Of a stretch of DNA of 43,212 nt, positions 9,834 through 18,155 are shown in pieces; within the stretch, counting starts at the first letter, position 1, and the number at the start of each line of letters is the position of its first letter. The translations under genes were made by a program, and so were the position numbers. Below the pieces are notes generated by a model. The model saw only the letters and a program-made list of their open reading frames with translations. It ran no database searches and was not told where the DNA came from. The stretch covers positions 1 through 43,212 of the forward strand of contig CALEJF010000004.1 in NCBI GenBank assembly GCA_937898625.1, in the 5' to 3' direction. Source of the stretch: an uncultured Clostridia bacterium (GTDB lineage Bacteria; Bacillota; Clostridia; Oscillospirales; Acutalibacteraceae).

Positions 9834-11552
9834 ATGGAAAGAAGTCGCAATATATGGAGTGATAACCACGCTCCTGAAAATTTCAGACCCGAATATCCTG
9901 AATTTTCAATGGTTTCGCTCTTAAAAGAAACTGCAGAAAAATATCCGGATTATTATGCCTTAGAATTTAATAATAAAAGAATTACATTCTCACAGATGAT
10001 TGCTCAGATTGAGCTTGTTGCACAGTCTTTATTGGCAAGTGGTGTAAAAAAAGGTGATTTTGTATCAGTTGTGGCGCCAAACACTCCACAAGCACTTATT
10101 TCTGTTTACGCAATCAACCGTATGGGTGCAGTTGCAAATATGATTCACCCTTTGCTCTCTGCAAATGAGATTAAAAAATTTGTTGAACATGTTGACAGTA
10201 AGGCTGTTATCACCTTTGATATGCTTTACCCTAAACTTGCAGAGGTTGAATGGGAAACAACTACAAAACCCGTAATTGTACTTGCAAGAATTGCAGATGC
10301 TTTACCTGTTTATTTAAAACCAATTTATCTTGCAACAAACAAGGTCAGAATTGAGCCCAATCCCAACCACGATATCATTTATTGGAATGATTTTCTTAAA
10401 CGAGGTAAGCAAAGAAAAGAGTCTTTGCCAGTTGACGATGGTAAGGGTGACGATATTGCTGCTATTCTTTACAGCGGTGGTACAACCGGTATACCAAAAG
10501 GTGTTATGATTCATAATCGTGCGTTTAACTGTATGGCCATTCAAGCAGAGGAAATCAAACGCGACAACACAAAAGATGCTGCAGGTAAAAAAGCACTTGC
10601 TCTTATGCCTGTTTTCCATGGATTTGGACTTGCTATGTGTATGCATGTAATGCTCTATTTCGGTATGCAGGTTTTCCTTGTGCCAAAATTCGATTTTAAG
10701 GCTTGTACAAAACTTATTTTCAAGAAGAAAATCAATCATGTTTATGCTGTACCAGCCTTGTTTGAAGCACTTTCCCGTTCAGAGGAAATTGAAAAACAAG
10801 ATTTGTCATTCCTTGAAATGGTTGCCTTTTCAGGAGATAAAATGAGTGACAAGCTTCACAATAGATTGAACAAATATCTTAAAGAGGGTGGCTCATCTGA
10901 ACAGATGACAGAGGCTTACGGTCTTACAGAGTGTCTTTCTGCAGCTTGTATTAGTCCGTTCTTTGGTCATAAATACGGCAGCACTGGTCTTCCCCTTCCT
11001 GATAACAGAATTAAAATTTGTAAATTTGGCACTCACGAGGAAGTTCCTTGTGGTGAAGATGGTGAAATCTGTATTACAGGCCCTACACTTATGAAGGGCT
11101 ATTACAAAAATGAGGTTGAAACAAATCTTGCTTTACAAACCCACGATGATGGTGAAAAATGGCTTCATACAGGCGACATTGGTTGTGTGGATGAAGACGG
11201 ATATTTATACTATCGTCAAAGACATTGTAAAATGATTATTACTGCGGGTTACAATATTTATCCAACACAGATTGAGGAAATAATTAATGGTTGTAATGGT
11301 GTTGCTGTAAGCTGTGTAATAGGCATTGAAGACCGTAGTCTTGGTCAAAAGGTTGTTGCGGTCGTTCAGCCTGTATCAATGGATATGGACTTGGAAGCGT
11401 TACGCAATCGTATTCTTGATGAATGCAAAAAGAATGTTGCTGAATATGCAATGCCAAAGGATATAGTGTTCCAGGCAGAATTACCAAGAACAGCTATGGG
11501 CAAGGTTAATTTTAAAAGAATTACCTCAGATATGAACGAGAAGAAGGGATAA
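9834..11552 (+). CDS. AMP-dependent acyl ligase (fatty-acyl-AMP/CoA ligase type)
   Basis: 572 aa adenylate-forming enzyme. Core motifs: YSGGTTGIPKGV (P-loop-like A3), EAYGLTE (A5), HTGDIG (A7) and the C-terminal lysine in PRTAMGKVNFK (A10). ATG at 9834 follows the ribosome site AGGAGAGG with about 11 nt spacing; a GTG 12 nt earlier overlaps that site and is less likely. It lies between panD and a carrier protein whose ATG comes 4 nt after its stop codon region, so all three genes look co-transcribed. Known relatives activate fatty acids for CoA or for a carrier protein. Here it probably loads an acyl chain on the adjacent carrier for transfer to the first condensation domain of the NRPS. Substrate, and CoA versus carrier acceptor, cannot be read from sequence. 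Confidence 0.88.
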   Translation: MERSRNIWSDNHAPENFRPEYPEFSMVSLLKETAEKYPDYYALEFNNKRITFSQMIAQIELVAQSLLASGVKKGDFVSVVAPNTPQALISVYAINRMGAVANMIHPLLSANEIKKFVEHVDSKAVITFDMLYPKLAEVEWETTTKPVIVLARIADALPVYLKPIYLATNKVRIEPNPNHDIIYWNDFLKRGKQRKESLPVDDGKGDDIAAILYSGGTTGIPKGVMIHNRAFNCMAIQAEEIKRDNTKDAAGKKALALMPVFHGFGLAMCMHVMLYFGMQVFLVPKFDFKACTKLIFKKKINHVYAVPALFEALSRSEEIEKQDLSFLEMVAFSGDKMSDKLHNRLNKYLKEGGSSEQMTEAYGLTECLSAACISPFFGHKYGSTGLPLPDNRIKICKFGTHEEVPCGEDGEICITGPTLMKGYYKNEVETNLALQTHDDGEKWLHTGDIGCVDEDGYLYYRQRHCKMIITAGYNIYPTQIEEIINGCNGVAVSCVIGIEDRSLGQKVVAVVQPVSMDMDLEALRNRILDECKKNVAEYAMPKDIVFQAELPRTAMGKVNFKRITSDMNEKKG

Positions 11553-11556
11553 TTTT

Positions 11557-11784
11557 ATGATTAAACGAATTGAAAAAGTTTTTTCAGAAGTTACAGGTAG
11601 AGAAAACCTTGAGTTCACAGAAAAAACAAGACTTGATAAAAATTTTGAATTCACATCTTTAAGTTTTATTCAGCTTATTTGTGGTCTTGAAGATGAGTTT
11701 GACATTGATATTCCAAACTCAACAGTAAAGAAAATCAAAACTGTAGGGGATATTGTAAAATTCCTTGAAAAGAATATGGATTAA
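11557..11784 (+). CDS. Stand-alone acyl carrier protein
   Basis: 75 aa with the four-helix carrier pattern. The phosphopantetheine site is Ser34 in FEFTSLSF. The usual Asp before the Ser (DSL) is replaced by Thr, giving TSL; similar Asn or Thr variants occur in clostridial carriers, so it may still be modified. The gene follows the acyl ligase by 4 nt, with an AAGGGA ribosome site inside the end of that gene. It is the last gene before a terminator. Its likely job is to hold the acyl chain made by the ligase and pass it to the NRPS. The alternative is a D-alanine or other amino-acid carrier. Confidence 0.87.
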   Translation: MIKRIEKVFSEVTGRENLEFTEKTRLDKNFEFTSLSFIQLICGLEDEFDIDIPNSTVKKIKTVGDIVKFLEKNMD

Positions 11785-11791
11785 CGGAATG

Positions 11792-11825
11792 AAGCCAATA
11801 GCAAATGCTGTTGGCTTTAACTTTT
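11792..11825 (+). terminator. Rho-independent terminator of the panD operon
   Basis: An 11-bp stem (AAGCCAATAGC, loop AAAT, GCTGTTGGCTT, one G-U pair) is followed by a T-rich run. It begins 7 nt after the carrier-protein stop codon. Confidence 0.85.
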
Positions 11826-11848
11826 GATTAAATAAATGAAAATATACC

Positions 11849-11877
11849 TTGACAAAACAAAATGTACTGTGTATAAT
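11849..11877 (+). promoter_or_regulatory. Promoter of tRNA-Trp
   Basis: Consensus TTGACA, a 17-nt spacer and TATAAT, about 45 nt upstream of the mature tRNA. This is the strongest promoter match in the window. Confidence 0.85.
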
Positions 11878-11922
11878 ATTTGAGGATTTGGAACAGATAA
11901 AGTGAATCCGACAAATAAATAT

Positions 11923-11998
11923 AGGGGTATAGCTCAGTTGGTAGAGCAGTGGTCTCCAAAACCACGTGCCGTGGGTTCGAATCCTACTGCCCCTGCCA
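11923..11998 (+). tRNA. trnW: tRNA-Trp (anticodon CCA)
   Basis: 76 nt including an encoded CCA end. The acceptor arms AGGGGTA and TGCCCCT pair, the D arm contains AGCTCAGTTGGTAGAGC, the anticodon loop is CTCCAAA with CCA in the middle between GTGGT and ACCAC, and the T arm contains GGTTCGAATCC. It is preceded by a consensus promoter and followed by a terminator. Confidence 0.97.
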
Positions 11999-12178
11999 AA
12001 AATGCACCTGCTACTTTTGTAGCGGGTGCGTTTTTCGTTTAGAGATAGTGAAGGATGAGAACCCGTGAGGGTTCGAGCGTTAAAAAAACAGCCCGGTGGA
12101 CTGTTTTTAGCGAGAAGCACAATGCGAATCCCTCATTCGCATTGTGAGTCTATAATTCGAATCCTACTGCCCCTGCCA
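11976..12178 (+). repeat. Direct repeat of the tRNA-Trp 3' end flanking a hairpin-rich insert
   Basis: The last 23 nt of the tRNA (11976-11998) recur exactly at 12156-12178, 180 bp downstream. Between them, after the tRNA terminator, are three hairpins: 12059-12074 (GAACCC stem), 12084-12108 (AAAAACAG stem) and 12118-12146 (12-bp stem CACAATGCGAAT). The arrangement looks like an attachment-site duplication or a small tRNA-targeting repeat element. There is no gene inside. The 448 bp from 11999 to 12446 hold only this insert, two terminators and the antiporter promoter. Confidence 0.8.
12004..12035 (+). terminator. Terminator of tRNA-Trp
   Basis: An 11-bp stem (GCACCTGCTAC, loop TTTT, GTAGCGGGTGC) is followed by GTTTTT, directly downstream of the tRNA. 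Confidence 0.85.
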
Positions 12179-12186
12179 GAAAAAGG

Positions 12187-12217
12187 AAAGTCGCACAATA
12201 GTGTGGCTTTTCTTTTT
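12187..12217 (+). terminator. Second terminator after the duplicated tRNA end
   Basis: A 10-bp stem (AAAGTCGCAC, loop AATA, GTGTGGCTTT with G-U pairs) is followed by TTCTTTTTT. It sits just after the second copy of the tRNA 3' end, as if that copy was once the end of a tRNA. Confidence 0.65.
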
Positions 12218-12325
12218 TCTTATTGTTCATTATCCATTTGTTCTATTGTGGCTTTTCTCAACGAATAATTATTAGTTGGTCTCGCTCACCCGATTGTATT
12301 TTTTCATTAAAATGATATAAACATA

Positions 12326-12347
12326 TCGACAAATCTGAATTTGTCGA
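12326..12347. promoter_or_regulatory. Inverted repeat upstream of the antiporter gene
   Basis: 9-bp arms TCGACAAAT and ATTTGTCGA are separated by CTGA, about 30 bp upstream of the -35 box of the antiporter promoter. It resembles an operator, but no regulator can be named. Confidence 0.4.
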
Positions 12348-12376
12348 ACACATTTTGTTTTGTCTTAGTTAAGATA

Positions 12377-12405
12377 TTGTCTTTTTTATTTAATTATGCT
12401 ACAAT
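12377..12405 (+). promoter_or_regulatory. Promoter of the NhaC-type antiporter
   Basis: TTGTCT, a 17-nt spacer and TACAAT, about 42 nt upstream of the ATG. Confidence 0.65.
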
Positions 12406-12446
12406 GCATTTTGATTGCTTTTTATTAGAAGAAAGAGAGTTTTAAA

Positions 12447-13763
12447 ATGAAAAAATCTAATGTGTTAGCTCTTATTCCTATTGGAGTATTTGTTGTTTTC
12501 TATCTTACATTGGGTATTGTTTTTGAATATGTTATGAAAATACCAATGGGTTTTTACAATGTTCCTGTTGTTGTTGCTTTTCTTGTTGCATTATTTGTTG
12601 CTGTGATTCAGACAAAAGGTGTTTCTCTTGAGAAAAAATTCGAAATTATGGGACAGGGTGTCGGTGATAAAAACATCATAACAATGCTCATTATTTTTAT
12701 GTTAGCAGGTATTTTTGTTGGTGTTGTGGGCAGAGATTCTGCTGAAAGTGTTGCATATTTTATGCTTTCCGTCACTCCTCCACGATTCTCAGTTGTTGTA
12801 CTTTTTATTATCAGTTGTTTTGTTTCAACTGCTATGGGCACATCCGTTGGTACAATCACCCTTATAACTCCCATAGCTGTTGCGATTTCTGAGAGTTCGG
12901 GCTTTTCTTTACCCCTTTGCGTTGGCACAGTTATCGGTGGTGCTATGTTCGGTGATAACCTTTCTTTTATCTCTGACACAACTATCGCTGCTTGTAACGG
13001 TCAAGGATGTAAAATGAAGGATAAATTTCGTACCAATGTTGCCATAGTTATCCCTGCGGCAATTATTACACTTGCAATTATTCTTGCCTTTTCTCTTAAT
13101 TATGATATTTCTGACGGTATCGCAAAGGATTACGATATGGTGCGGATTATTCCTTATATTCTTGTGCTTTTGAGTGGAATTATCGGCATTAATGTGTTTA
13201 TTACCCTTATGCTTGGAATTGTTTCGGGTAGTATTATAATGCTAATAACAGATTCTGTTACATTCCCCGAATTACTTTCGGGAATGGGCACGGGAGCATC
13301 GGGGATGTTTGAAACATCAATAGTTGCCATTCTTGTTGCTGCTCTTTGTGCTTTAATCAAGTATAATGGGGGTTTTGAGGCATTACTTAATGGAATAAGG
13401 CGAATTTTTAAAGGTAAGAAAAGTGGACAATTGGGTATTGGTCTTTTAGTTGGGCTTATGGATATTGCCACTGCAAACAATACTGTTGCTATTGTTATGG
13501 CAAACCCTATCGCCGGTGAAATGGCAAAGGATTTTGATATTTCTCCACGAAAAACCGCATCTATCCTTGACACTTTTTCCTGTATTTTCCAAGGATTTTT
13601 GCCCTATGGTGCACAGATTCTTGTTGCACTTTCTGTTGTTAGCACTTTGGGATATGAACTGACTGCATTCCAGATTATTTCCCATCTTTTCTACCCTATG
13701 ATACTCCTTGCAAGTTCACTTGTATTTATATTCTTAATTCCTGAAAAGAAAAAGGAAGTTTAA
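12447..13763 (+). CDS. NhaC-family Na+/H+ antiporter-like membrane protein
   Basis: 438 aa, almost entirely hydrophobic, with about 10-12 membrane segments. The stretch GGAMFGDNLSFISDTTIAA (near residues 165-185) is the hallmark of the NhaC/ion transporter fold, and a second related stretch is LMDIATANNTVAIVMANPIAGEMA. The family exchanges Na+ or organic ions for protons at the cytoplasmic membrane. The start follows GAAAGAGAG. It is a single-gene unit with its own promoter and terminator. Relatives include malate/lactate and arginine antiporters, so the substrate is uncertain. Confidence 0.85.
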   Translation: MKKSNVLALIPIGVFVVFYLTLGIVFEYVMKIPMGFYNVPVVVAFLVALFVAVIQTKGVSLEKKFEIMGQGVGDKNIITMLIIFMLAGIFVGVVGRDSAESVAYFMLSVTPPRFSVVVLFIISCFVSTAMGTSVGTITLITPIAVAISESSGFSLPLCVGTVIGGAMFGDNLSFISDTTIAACNGQGCKMKDKFRTNVAIVIPAAIITLAIILAFSLNYDISDGIAKDYDMVRIIPYILVLLSGIIGINVFITLMLGIVSGSIIMLITDSVTFPELLSGMGTGASGMFETSIVAILVAALCALIKYNGGFEALLNGIRRIFKGKKSGQLGIGLLVGLMDIATANNTVAIVMANPIAGEMAKDFDISPRKTASILDTFSCIFQGFLPYGAQILVALSVVSTLGYELTAFQIISHLFYPMILLASSLVFIFLIPEKKKEV

Positions 13764-13771
13764 CCAACAAA

Positions 13772-13800
13772 AAACGAGGTTCTTAAACCTCGTTTTTTTT
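13772..13800 (+). terminator. Terminator of the antiporter gene
   Basis: A 10-bp stem (AAACGAGGTT, loop CTTA, AACCTCGTTT) runs into eight T. It may act for both strands, since the convergent gene ends at 13826. Confidence 0.85.
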
Positions 13801-13825
13801 GCATAAGATGTTCCTATTATTCTAA

Positions 13826-15226
13826 TCATTCGCTACCAAATATCATATTCTCTACAAACAACTCTGAAAATATGGAATTTGTTGATAAGTCAACATATTT
13901 CGATTTATCAACATATGGGTTGAGATTGTTTTTTTCGTGTGCGTATTTTACCGTACCCAGAAGGCTACTATTATTTATTGCAACACATTTGTCTTTTAAT
14001 TCTTTCGGTAGCAATCCGACTTTCACCGCATTATCAATGTTAATCTTTGCAGAAAAGCCACCTGAAATATACATTTTTTCAACTTTGCCAAAATCTATAT
14101 TTTCAAGGCTAATCAGCGTGATAATTCCCGAATAAACAGCGGATTTTGCAAGTTGAAATTGACGGATATCAGCTTGATTTATGGATACATTCCCATAGAT
14201 TTTAAAATCTTCTTCCATAAATCCCGTTTCGTCAATTTCACTATCTATCAGCTCTGCTACAACATCCACAAGTCCTGTGCCACAAATGCCTGCAGGACTT
14301 TTTTTATTTATAGTGTAAATTTCCATTTGTCCGTTTTTTCTGCCGAATTTGTAAATTGCACCATCAGTAGCACTCATACCACAAGAGATGTTTGCACCCT
14401 CAAAGCAAGGTCCTGCCGCAGCAGATGTGCAAATTGCAGATTTGTTAGAATACAGCACAATTTCCGCATTAGTGCCTAAATCGACCAAAAGGTTGTATTT
14501 ATCTTGATTAGGTTTACCGATATAGTTCATTCCTGCAACTAAATCTGCACCTACAAAAGAATGAATTGATGGTAATGAAATGGCATTTTTAACTTTTGGG
14601 AGTCCAAGTTTTTTTCCTTTTTCAGTTTTGCTTTCAAGAAATTGAGCATTGTAGGGTGAAACACCAATGGATGAACAATCAACATTGAAAAAAGTGTGAA
14701 GCATTGTGGCATTACCCGACACATACATATCAAGTGAATTTGATATTTCCAATTCAGTAATCATTTTATTGATTTCTTTTATTAGAGTTGAATTTAATCC
14801 GTCAATGCCATTTTTACGACAATAGTTAATTCTTGTCATAATATCTGCACCAAAAATTCGCTGTGGATTAGTGGCAGTTTTTACCTTGAAAACATTTCCC
14901 GTGTCCAATGAAACGAGAGACAACGCAAGAGTTGTTGTGCCTATATCAAGACAAAGACACATATTTTCTGTACCTTCGCCTTTTATTTCTGCACCCGTTT
15001 CGGACTGGATTTCATTCTGCGTAAAAAAAGAAACGGACACATCACCACTTACCCTATACTGGCAGGACAATTCTTCCCTGCCGTTAACTAAAACCTTACA
15101 TTTTCGGCAAGTACCTCTGCCACCACAAGGGTGTTCTACTGATTTTCCGTTTCTGATTAAAACATCCGAGAGCAATTCGCCTTTTTCGGCAAATAACACT
15201 TCCTCATTTATTTTGATTTTACACAT
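13826..15226 (-). CDS. 2Fe-2S ferredoxin-ASKHA activase (corrinoid-protein reactivase-like, DUF4445 type)
   Basis: 466 aa. The N-terminal ferredoxin domain has cysteines at 34, 40, 43 and 55 (HPCGGRGTCRKC then SC). The ASKHA ATPase part follows, with LDIGTTTLALSLV near residue 92, a second phosphate-type motif LLVDLGTNAEIVL and AICTSAAAGPCFEG. This layout matches RamA/RACE-type proteins that reductively reactivate corrinoid methyl-transfer proteins using ATP. It is shorter than the usual ~600 aa forms. No corrinoid protein or methyltransferase is nearby, so the partner is unknown. It starts 8 nt after the EamA transporter gene, with AAAGGA inside the end of that gene, so the two are probably co-transcribed. 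Confidence 0.87.
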   Translation of the reverse strand: MCKIKINEEVLFAEKGELLSDVLIRNGKSVEHPCGGRGTCRKCKVLVNGREELSCQYRVSGDVSVSFFTQNEIQSETGAEIKGEGTENMCLCLDIGTTTLALSLVSLDTGNVFKVKTATNPQRIFGADIMTRINYCRKNGIDGLNSTLIKEINKMITELEISNSLDMYVSGNATMLHTFFNVDCSSIGVSPYNAQFLESKTEKGKKLGLPKVKNAISLPSIHSFVGADLVAGMNYIGKPNQDKYNLLVDLGTNAEIVLYSNKSAICTSAAAGPCFEGANISCGMSATDGAIYKFGRKNGQMEIYTINKKSPAGICGTGLVDVVAELIDSEIDETGFMEEDFKIYGNVSINQADIRQFQLAKSAVYSGIITLISLENIDFGKVEKMYISGGFSAKINIDNAVKVGLLPKELKDKCVAINNSSLLGTVKYAHEKNNLNPYVDKSKYVDLSTNSIFSELFVENMIFGSE

Positions 15227-15234
15227 AAAGATTT

Positions 15235-16119
15235 TTATCCTTTATTGGTCTTTTTAGGCGTGATTTCATTCCAGAGTGTAAACCCTAAAATAAGCAGTCC
15301 ACCTATAACCTGCATTACTGTCATTTTCTCGTGCAATACAACAACTGAAATAAGCACAGCTACGAGTGGGTCAATATAACTTAGAATCGCTGCTTTTTGT
15401 CCCGGTAGTTCTTTAAGCGATGAGAAATAAAGGCAATATGTAATACCTGTGTGTACAAGTCCGATTACAAGAAGGAATGCCCATCCTTTTCCGTTCAGAG
15501 TGTGCAAGTTTATGCCATCAGTTAATAACACATAAGGCACAAGAACTACTATTGCAGCGAGGAATTGTAGAAATGTACGATGAATTCCTTCAACATTCTT
15601 AATAAACTTATTCACAAGAATTACTGTGGCATAAAGACTTGCTGCACCAAGTCCAAAGGCAATACCTTTTAAATGACTGCCTCCCTGACTTAAATCACCA
15701 ATACCTGTAATTAAAACAATACCAAGGGTTGACATAACAAAACAAATCCATTGCTTTGCACCCATTTTTTCTTTAAAAAGAATGGGACAAGCAACTGTAA
15801 CAATAACGGGTGCAAAATAGTAACTCAATGTAGCAACTGAAACTGTTGTATATTTATATGCCTCAAAAAGCAATATCCAATTAAAACCCATTGCCACGCC
15901 CGACAAAACTAAAAGCGGAATTTCTTTTTTGATTTTAGAAAACGGTATTCTCTGTTTTGTAACAAGCAAGAAAAATCCGATAAGCATAGCTGCTAAAACT
16001 GCACGATAAAGAGCAATTTCGCCTGACGGTAAGGGAATATTCCGTACAAAAAGTCCGATTGTACCAAAAATCGCCATTGATACTATTAACATTGTTCTTG
16101 CACTTAATGTTTTTTTCAT
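15235..16119 (-). CDS. DMT-superfamily (EamA) transporter
   Basis: 294 aa with about ten membrane helices in two EamA halves. The N-terminal half starts MLIVSMAIFGTIGLFVRNIPL, with ALYRAVLAAMLIG; the second half ends YIDPLVAVLISVVVLHEKMTVMQVIGGLLIL, a classic EamA signature. Such proteins export amino acids or metabolites across the cytoplasmic membrane. The start is supported by a GGAG about 10 nt upstream. It is the first gene of a two-gene leftward unit with the ferredoxin-ASKHA gene, and it is divergent from the FkbM methyltransferase. Substrate not predictable. Confidence 0.9.
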   Translation of the reverse strand: MKKTLSARTMLIVSMAIFGTIGLFVRNIPLPSGEIALYRAVLAAMLIGFFLLVTKQRIPFSKIKKEIPLLVLSGVAMGFNWILLFEAYKYTTVSVATLSYYFAPVIVTVACPILFKEKMGAKQWICFVMSTLGIVLITGIGDLSQGGSHLKGIAFGLGAASLYATVILVNKFIKNVEGIHRTFLQFLAAIVVLVPYVLLTDGINLHTLNGKGWAFLLVIGLVHTGITYCLYFSSLKELPGQKAAILSYIDPLVAVLISVVVLHEKMTVMQVIGGLLILGFTLWNEITPKKTNKG

Positions 16120-16185
16120 AAAACTATCTCCGAAAATGTAATAAAAATATTTTATTGCAAAGTTTAAATATCGTCAACAGTTTTA

Positions 16186-16214
16186 TTGTAAAGAAATAAA
16201 AAATATGGTATTAT
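16186..16214 (+). promoter_or_regulatory. Promoter of the methyltransferase-HAD operon
   Basis: TTGTAA, a 17-nt spacer and TATTAT, about 33 nt upstream of the ATG at 16247. Confidence 0.6.
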
Positions 16215-16246
16215 TTTGTCTGATATATAATAAAGGTGGTGGGAAT

Positions 16247-17302
16247 ATGTTTGAAAAATTGTTTACTACCCAATCAAGTTGGGAATTTTTGAAAGATACT
16301 CCCCTGCCTATTGCGGTTTACGGCACAGGAAATGGTGCGGACAGAGTTTTTAAAGAATTTGATAGACTTGGTATAACCGTCAGTGGCGTTGTTGCAAGTG
16401 ATGGATTTGTACGCAAACGCAGTTTCCACGGATTTGAAGTAAAGTCTGTTACCCAACTTGAAAATGAAATTGGTAGTTTTGTAATCGCTCTCTGCTTTGC
16501 AAGTCCCTTGCCTGAGGTTATTGAAAATATTAAGTGTTTGTCAAAAAAACACAGAGTAATTATGCCATCTGTCCCGGTCTATGGTGACAACATATTCAAT
16601 AAAGAATTCTTGAAGAACAATCTTGAGAAAATTGAAAAAGCATACAATTCACTTTATGACGAGCAATCAAAAAAAGTCTTTGAGAGTATTATCCGTTTTC
16701 AGATTACGGGTGATTTAAACCTATGTTTTAACTGCGAAAGTCATAAAGATGAGGCATTTGGAATTCTCAATTTAGGTGAAAAAGAGAGTTTTCTTGACCT
16801 TGGTGCTTATCGTGGTGACACCGTTAAAGAGTTTTTAAACTATGCAAATGATTACGAAAAAATAATTGCAGTTGAACCTGATATCAGAACTTTCAAAAAA
16901 CTGCAAATTAACTGTGAGAGCCTTGAAAATTGCATTACTCTTAATAAAGCAATATGGAGTGAAAACTCCACTTTAATTTTTGATGATAACAAGGGCAGAG
17001 GCGGTTCTGCAAAAGACAATGGTGTTGAAACTTCTGCTGTATCTGTTGATTATCTTACAGGAAAACACGGAAAATTCACTTACCTTAACATTGATATTGA
17101 GGGTGCAGAAAAAGAGATGCTTAAAGGTGCAAAGGACACCTTGAAACATGACAAACCAAAACTTTGTATGGCAATTTATCATCGTAGCGAGGATATTTTT
17201 GATTTAATAAACCTCGTCAAAGAGATAAACCCTAATTATAGAATCTTTTTACGGCATCATCCTCACATTTCATTCTGGGACACAAATATTTACTGTATTT
17301 AG
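16247..17302 (+). CDS. FkbM-family methyltransferase
   Basis: 351 aa. ATG at 16247 is preferred over an upstream ATG at 16205, because AAAGGTGGTGG lies just before it and the upstream start overlaps the promoter. The N-terminal ~130 residues include a nucleotide-binding-like stretch (IAVYGTGNGADRVFKEF). The C-terminal half is the SAM-dependent FkbM fold: SFLDLGAYRGDTVKEFL (motif I near 185), IIAVEPD and YLNIDIEGAEKEMLKGA (near 285). FkbM enzymes O-methylate sugars or other hydroxyl groups. It is followed after 9 nt by a HAD phosphatase gene. The methyl acceptor is unknown. Confidence 0.87.
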   Translation: MFEKLFTTQSSWEFLKDTPLPIAVYGTGNGADRVFKEFDRLGITVSGVVASDGFVRKRSFHGFEVKSVTQLENEIGSFVIALCFASPLPEVIENIKCLSKKHRVIMPSVPVYGDNIFNKEFLKNNLEKIEKAYNSLYDEQSKKVFESIIRFQITGDLNLCFNCESHKDEAFGILNLGEKESFLDLGAYRGDTVKEFLNYANDYEKIIAVEPDIRTFKKLQINCESLENCITLNKAIWSENSTLIFDDNKGRGGSAKDNGVETSAVSVDYLTGKHGKFTYLNIDIEGAEKEMLKGAKDTLKHDKPKLCMAIYHRSEDIFDLINLVKEINPNYRIFLRHHPHISFWDTNIYCI

Positions 17303-17311
17303 GAGATAAAA

Positions 17312-18154
17312 ATGAGCATTAAACTTATCGTTACAGACCTTGACGGCACATTTCTTAACAGCAACCACATTACAATTCCTCAAGAAAATATTGACGTTTT
17401 TAAAAAGGCTCACGAAATGGGTATTAAGGTTGCTATTGCAAGTGGAAGAACAAAGATTTTAACAGATTATCTTGTGGAGCAATTGCCTTTTTTGGATTAT
17501 CTTATTACATCAAATGGCGCTGTTACATACGATATGGAAACAGGTGAAACTGTTTGTTCAACACTACTTTCAAATGAGAAATCTATTGGGATTTTTTACA
17601 CATTGGAGGATTACGGATTGCCCTATGAAATCTATTTTGAGGGTGACTGTTATATGAATTCGGACAGTTATTCATTGTTTGATGAAAACCATGTATCCCC
17701 TCACATTTACAATCTGTTAAAGGATTTTATAAAAGAGGTTCCAAAACTTCGTGACCTTATTGGTAAAAAAGGTATTGAAAAGTTAAACATTCTTTCGCTT
17801 ACAGACAAGCAAAGAAATGAATTGGAAGAAAAAATTGCAGGAATAGGTGAAGTTGCTTTTGCATCCTCGTTCCCGAAGGGTGAGGGTAAAAACGGAAATC
17901 TTGAAATGACGGATATCAATGCTACAAAGGGTTTTGCTGTTAAAGGTCTTTGCGATGCTCTTAACATTGATAGTTCAAATGTTATGTGCTTTGGTGATGG
18001 TGAAAATGACTGTCCTATGCTCTCCTTTGCTGAATACTCTTTCGCTATGGCAAATGGTAGTGATTATGCAAAAAACACAGCAAAATTCATAACTGACACC
18101 AACGACAATGCTGGTGTTGCAAAGGCAATAAGAAAATATGTATTTGGAGAATAA
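17312..18154 (+). CDS. Cof-type HAD-IIB phosphatase
   Basis: 280 aa. HAD motif I is DLDGTFLNS (nucleophile Asp near residue 9), motif II ASGRT, and motif IV GDGENDCPML near residue 225, followed by AMANGSDYAKNTAKFIT, the Cof-family ending. Such enzymes remove phosphate from sugar phosphates, flavin or pyridoxal phosphate in the cytoplasm. It is the second gene of a three-gene unit with the FkbM methyltransferase and another HAD gene. Substrate unknown. Confidence 0.9.
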   Translation: MSIKLIVTDLDGTFLNSNHITIPQENIDVFKKAHEMGIKVAIASGRTKILTDYLVEQLPFLDYLITSNGAVTYDMETGETVCSTLLSNEKSIGIFYTLEDYGLPYEIYFEGDCYMNSDSYSLFDENHVSPHIYNLLKDFIKEVPKLRDLIGKKGIEKLNILSLTDKQRNELEEKIAGIGEVAFASSFPKGEGKNGNLEMTDINATKGFAVKGLCDALNIDSSNVMCFGDGENDCPMLSFAEYSFAMANGSDYAKNTAKFITDTNDNAGVAKAIRKYVFGE

Positions 18155-18155
18155 A

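Noticed and set aside
11719..12120. 133-codon frame on the minus strand with GSRIRTHGTWFWRPLLYQLSYTP
   Set aside because: It is the antisense of tRNA-Trp and the adjacent repeat, a well-known source of false proteins.
12065..12268. 67-codon plus-strand frame starting MRVRALKKQPGG
   Set aside because: It lies in the hairpin insert downstream of the tRNA and has no ribosome site or protein-like pattern.
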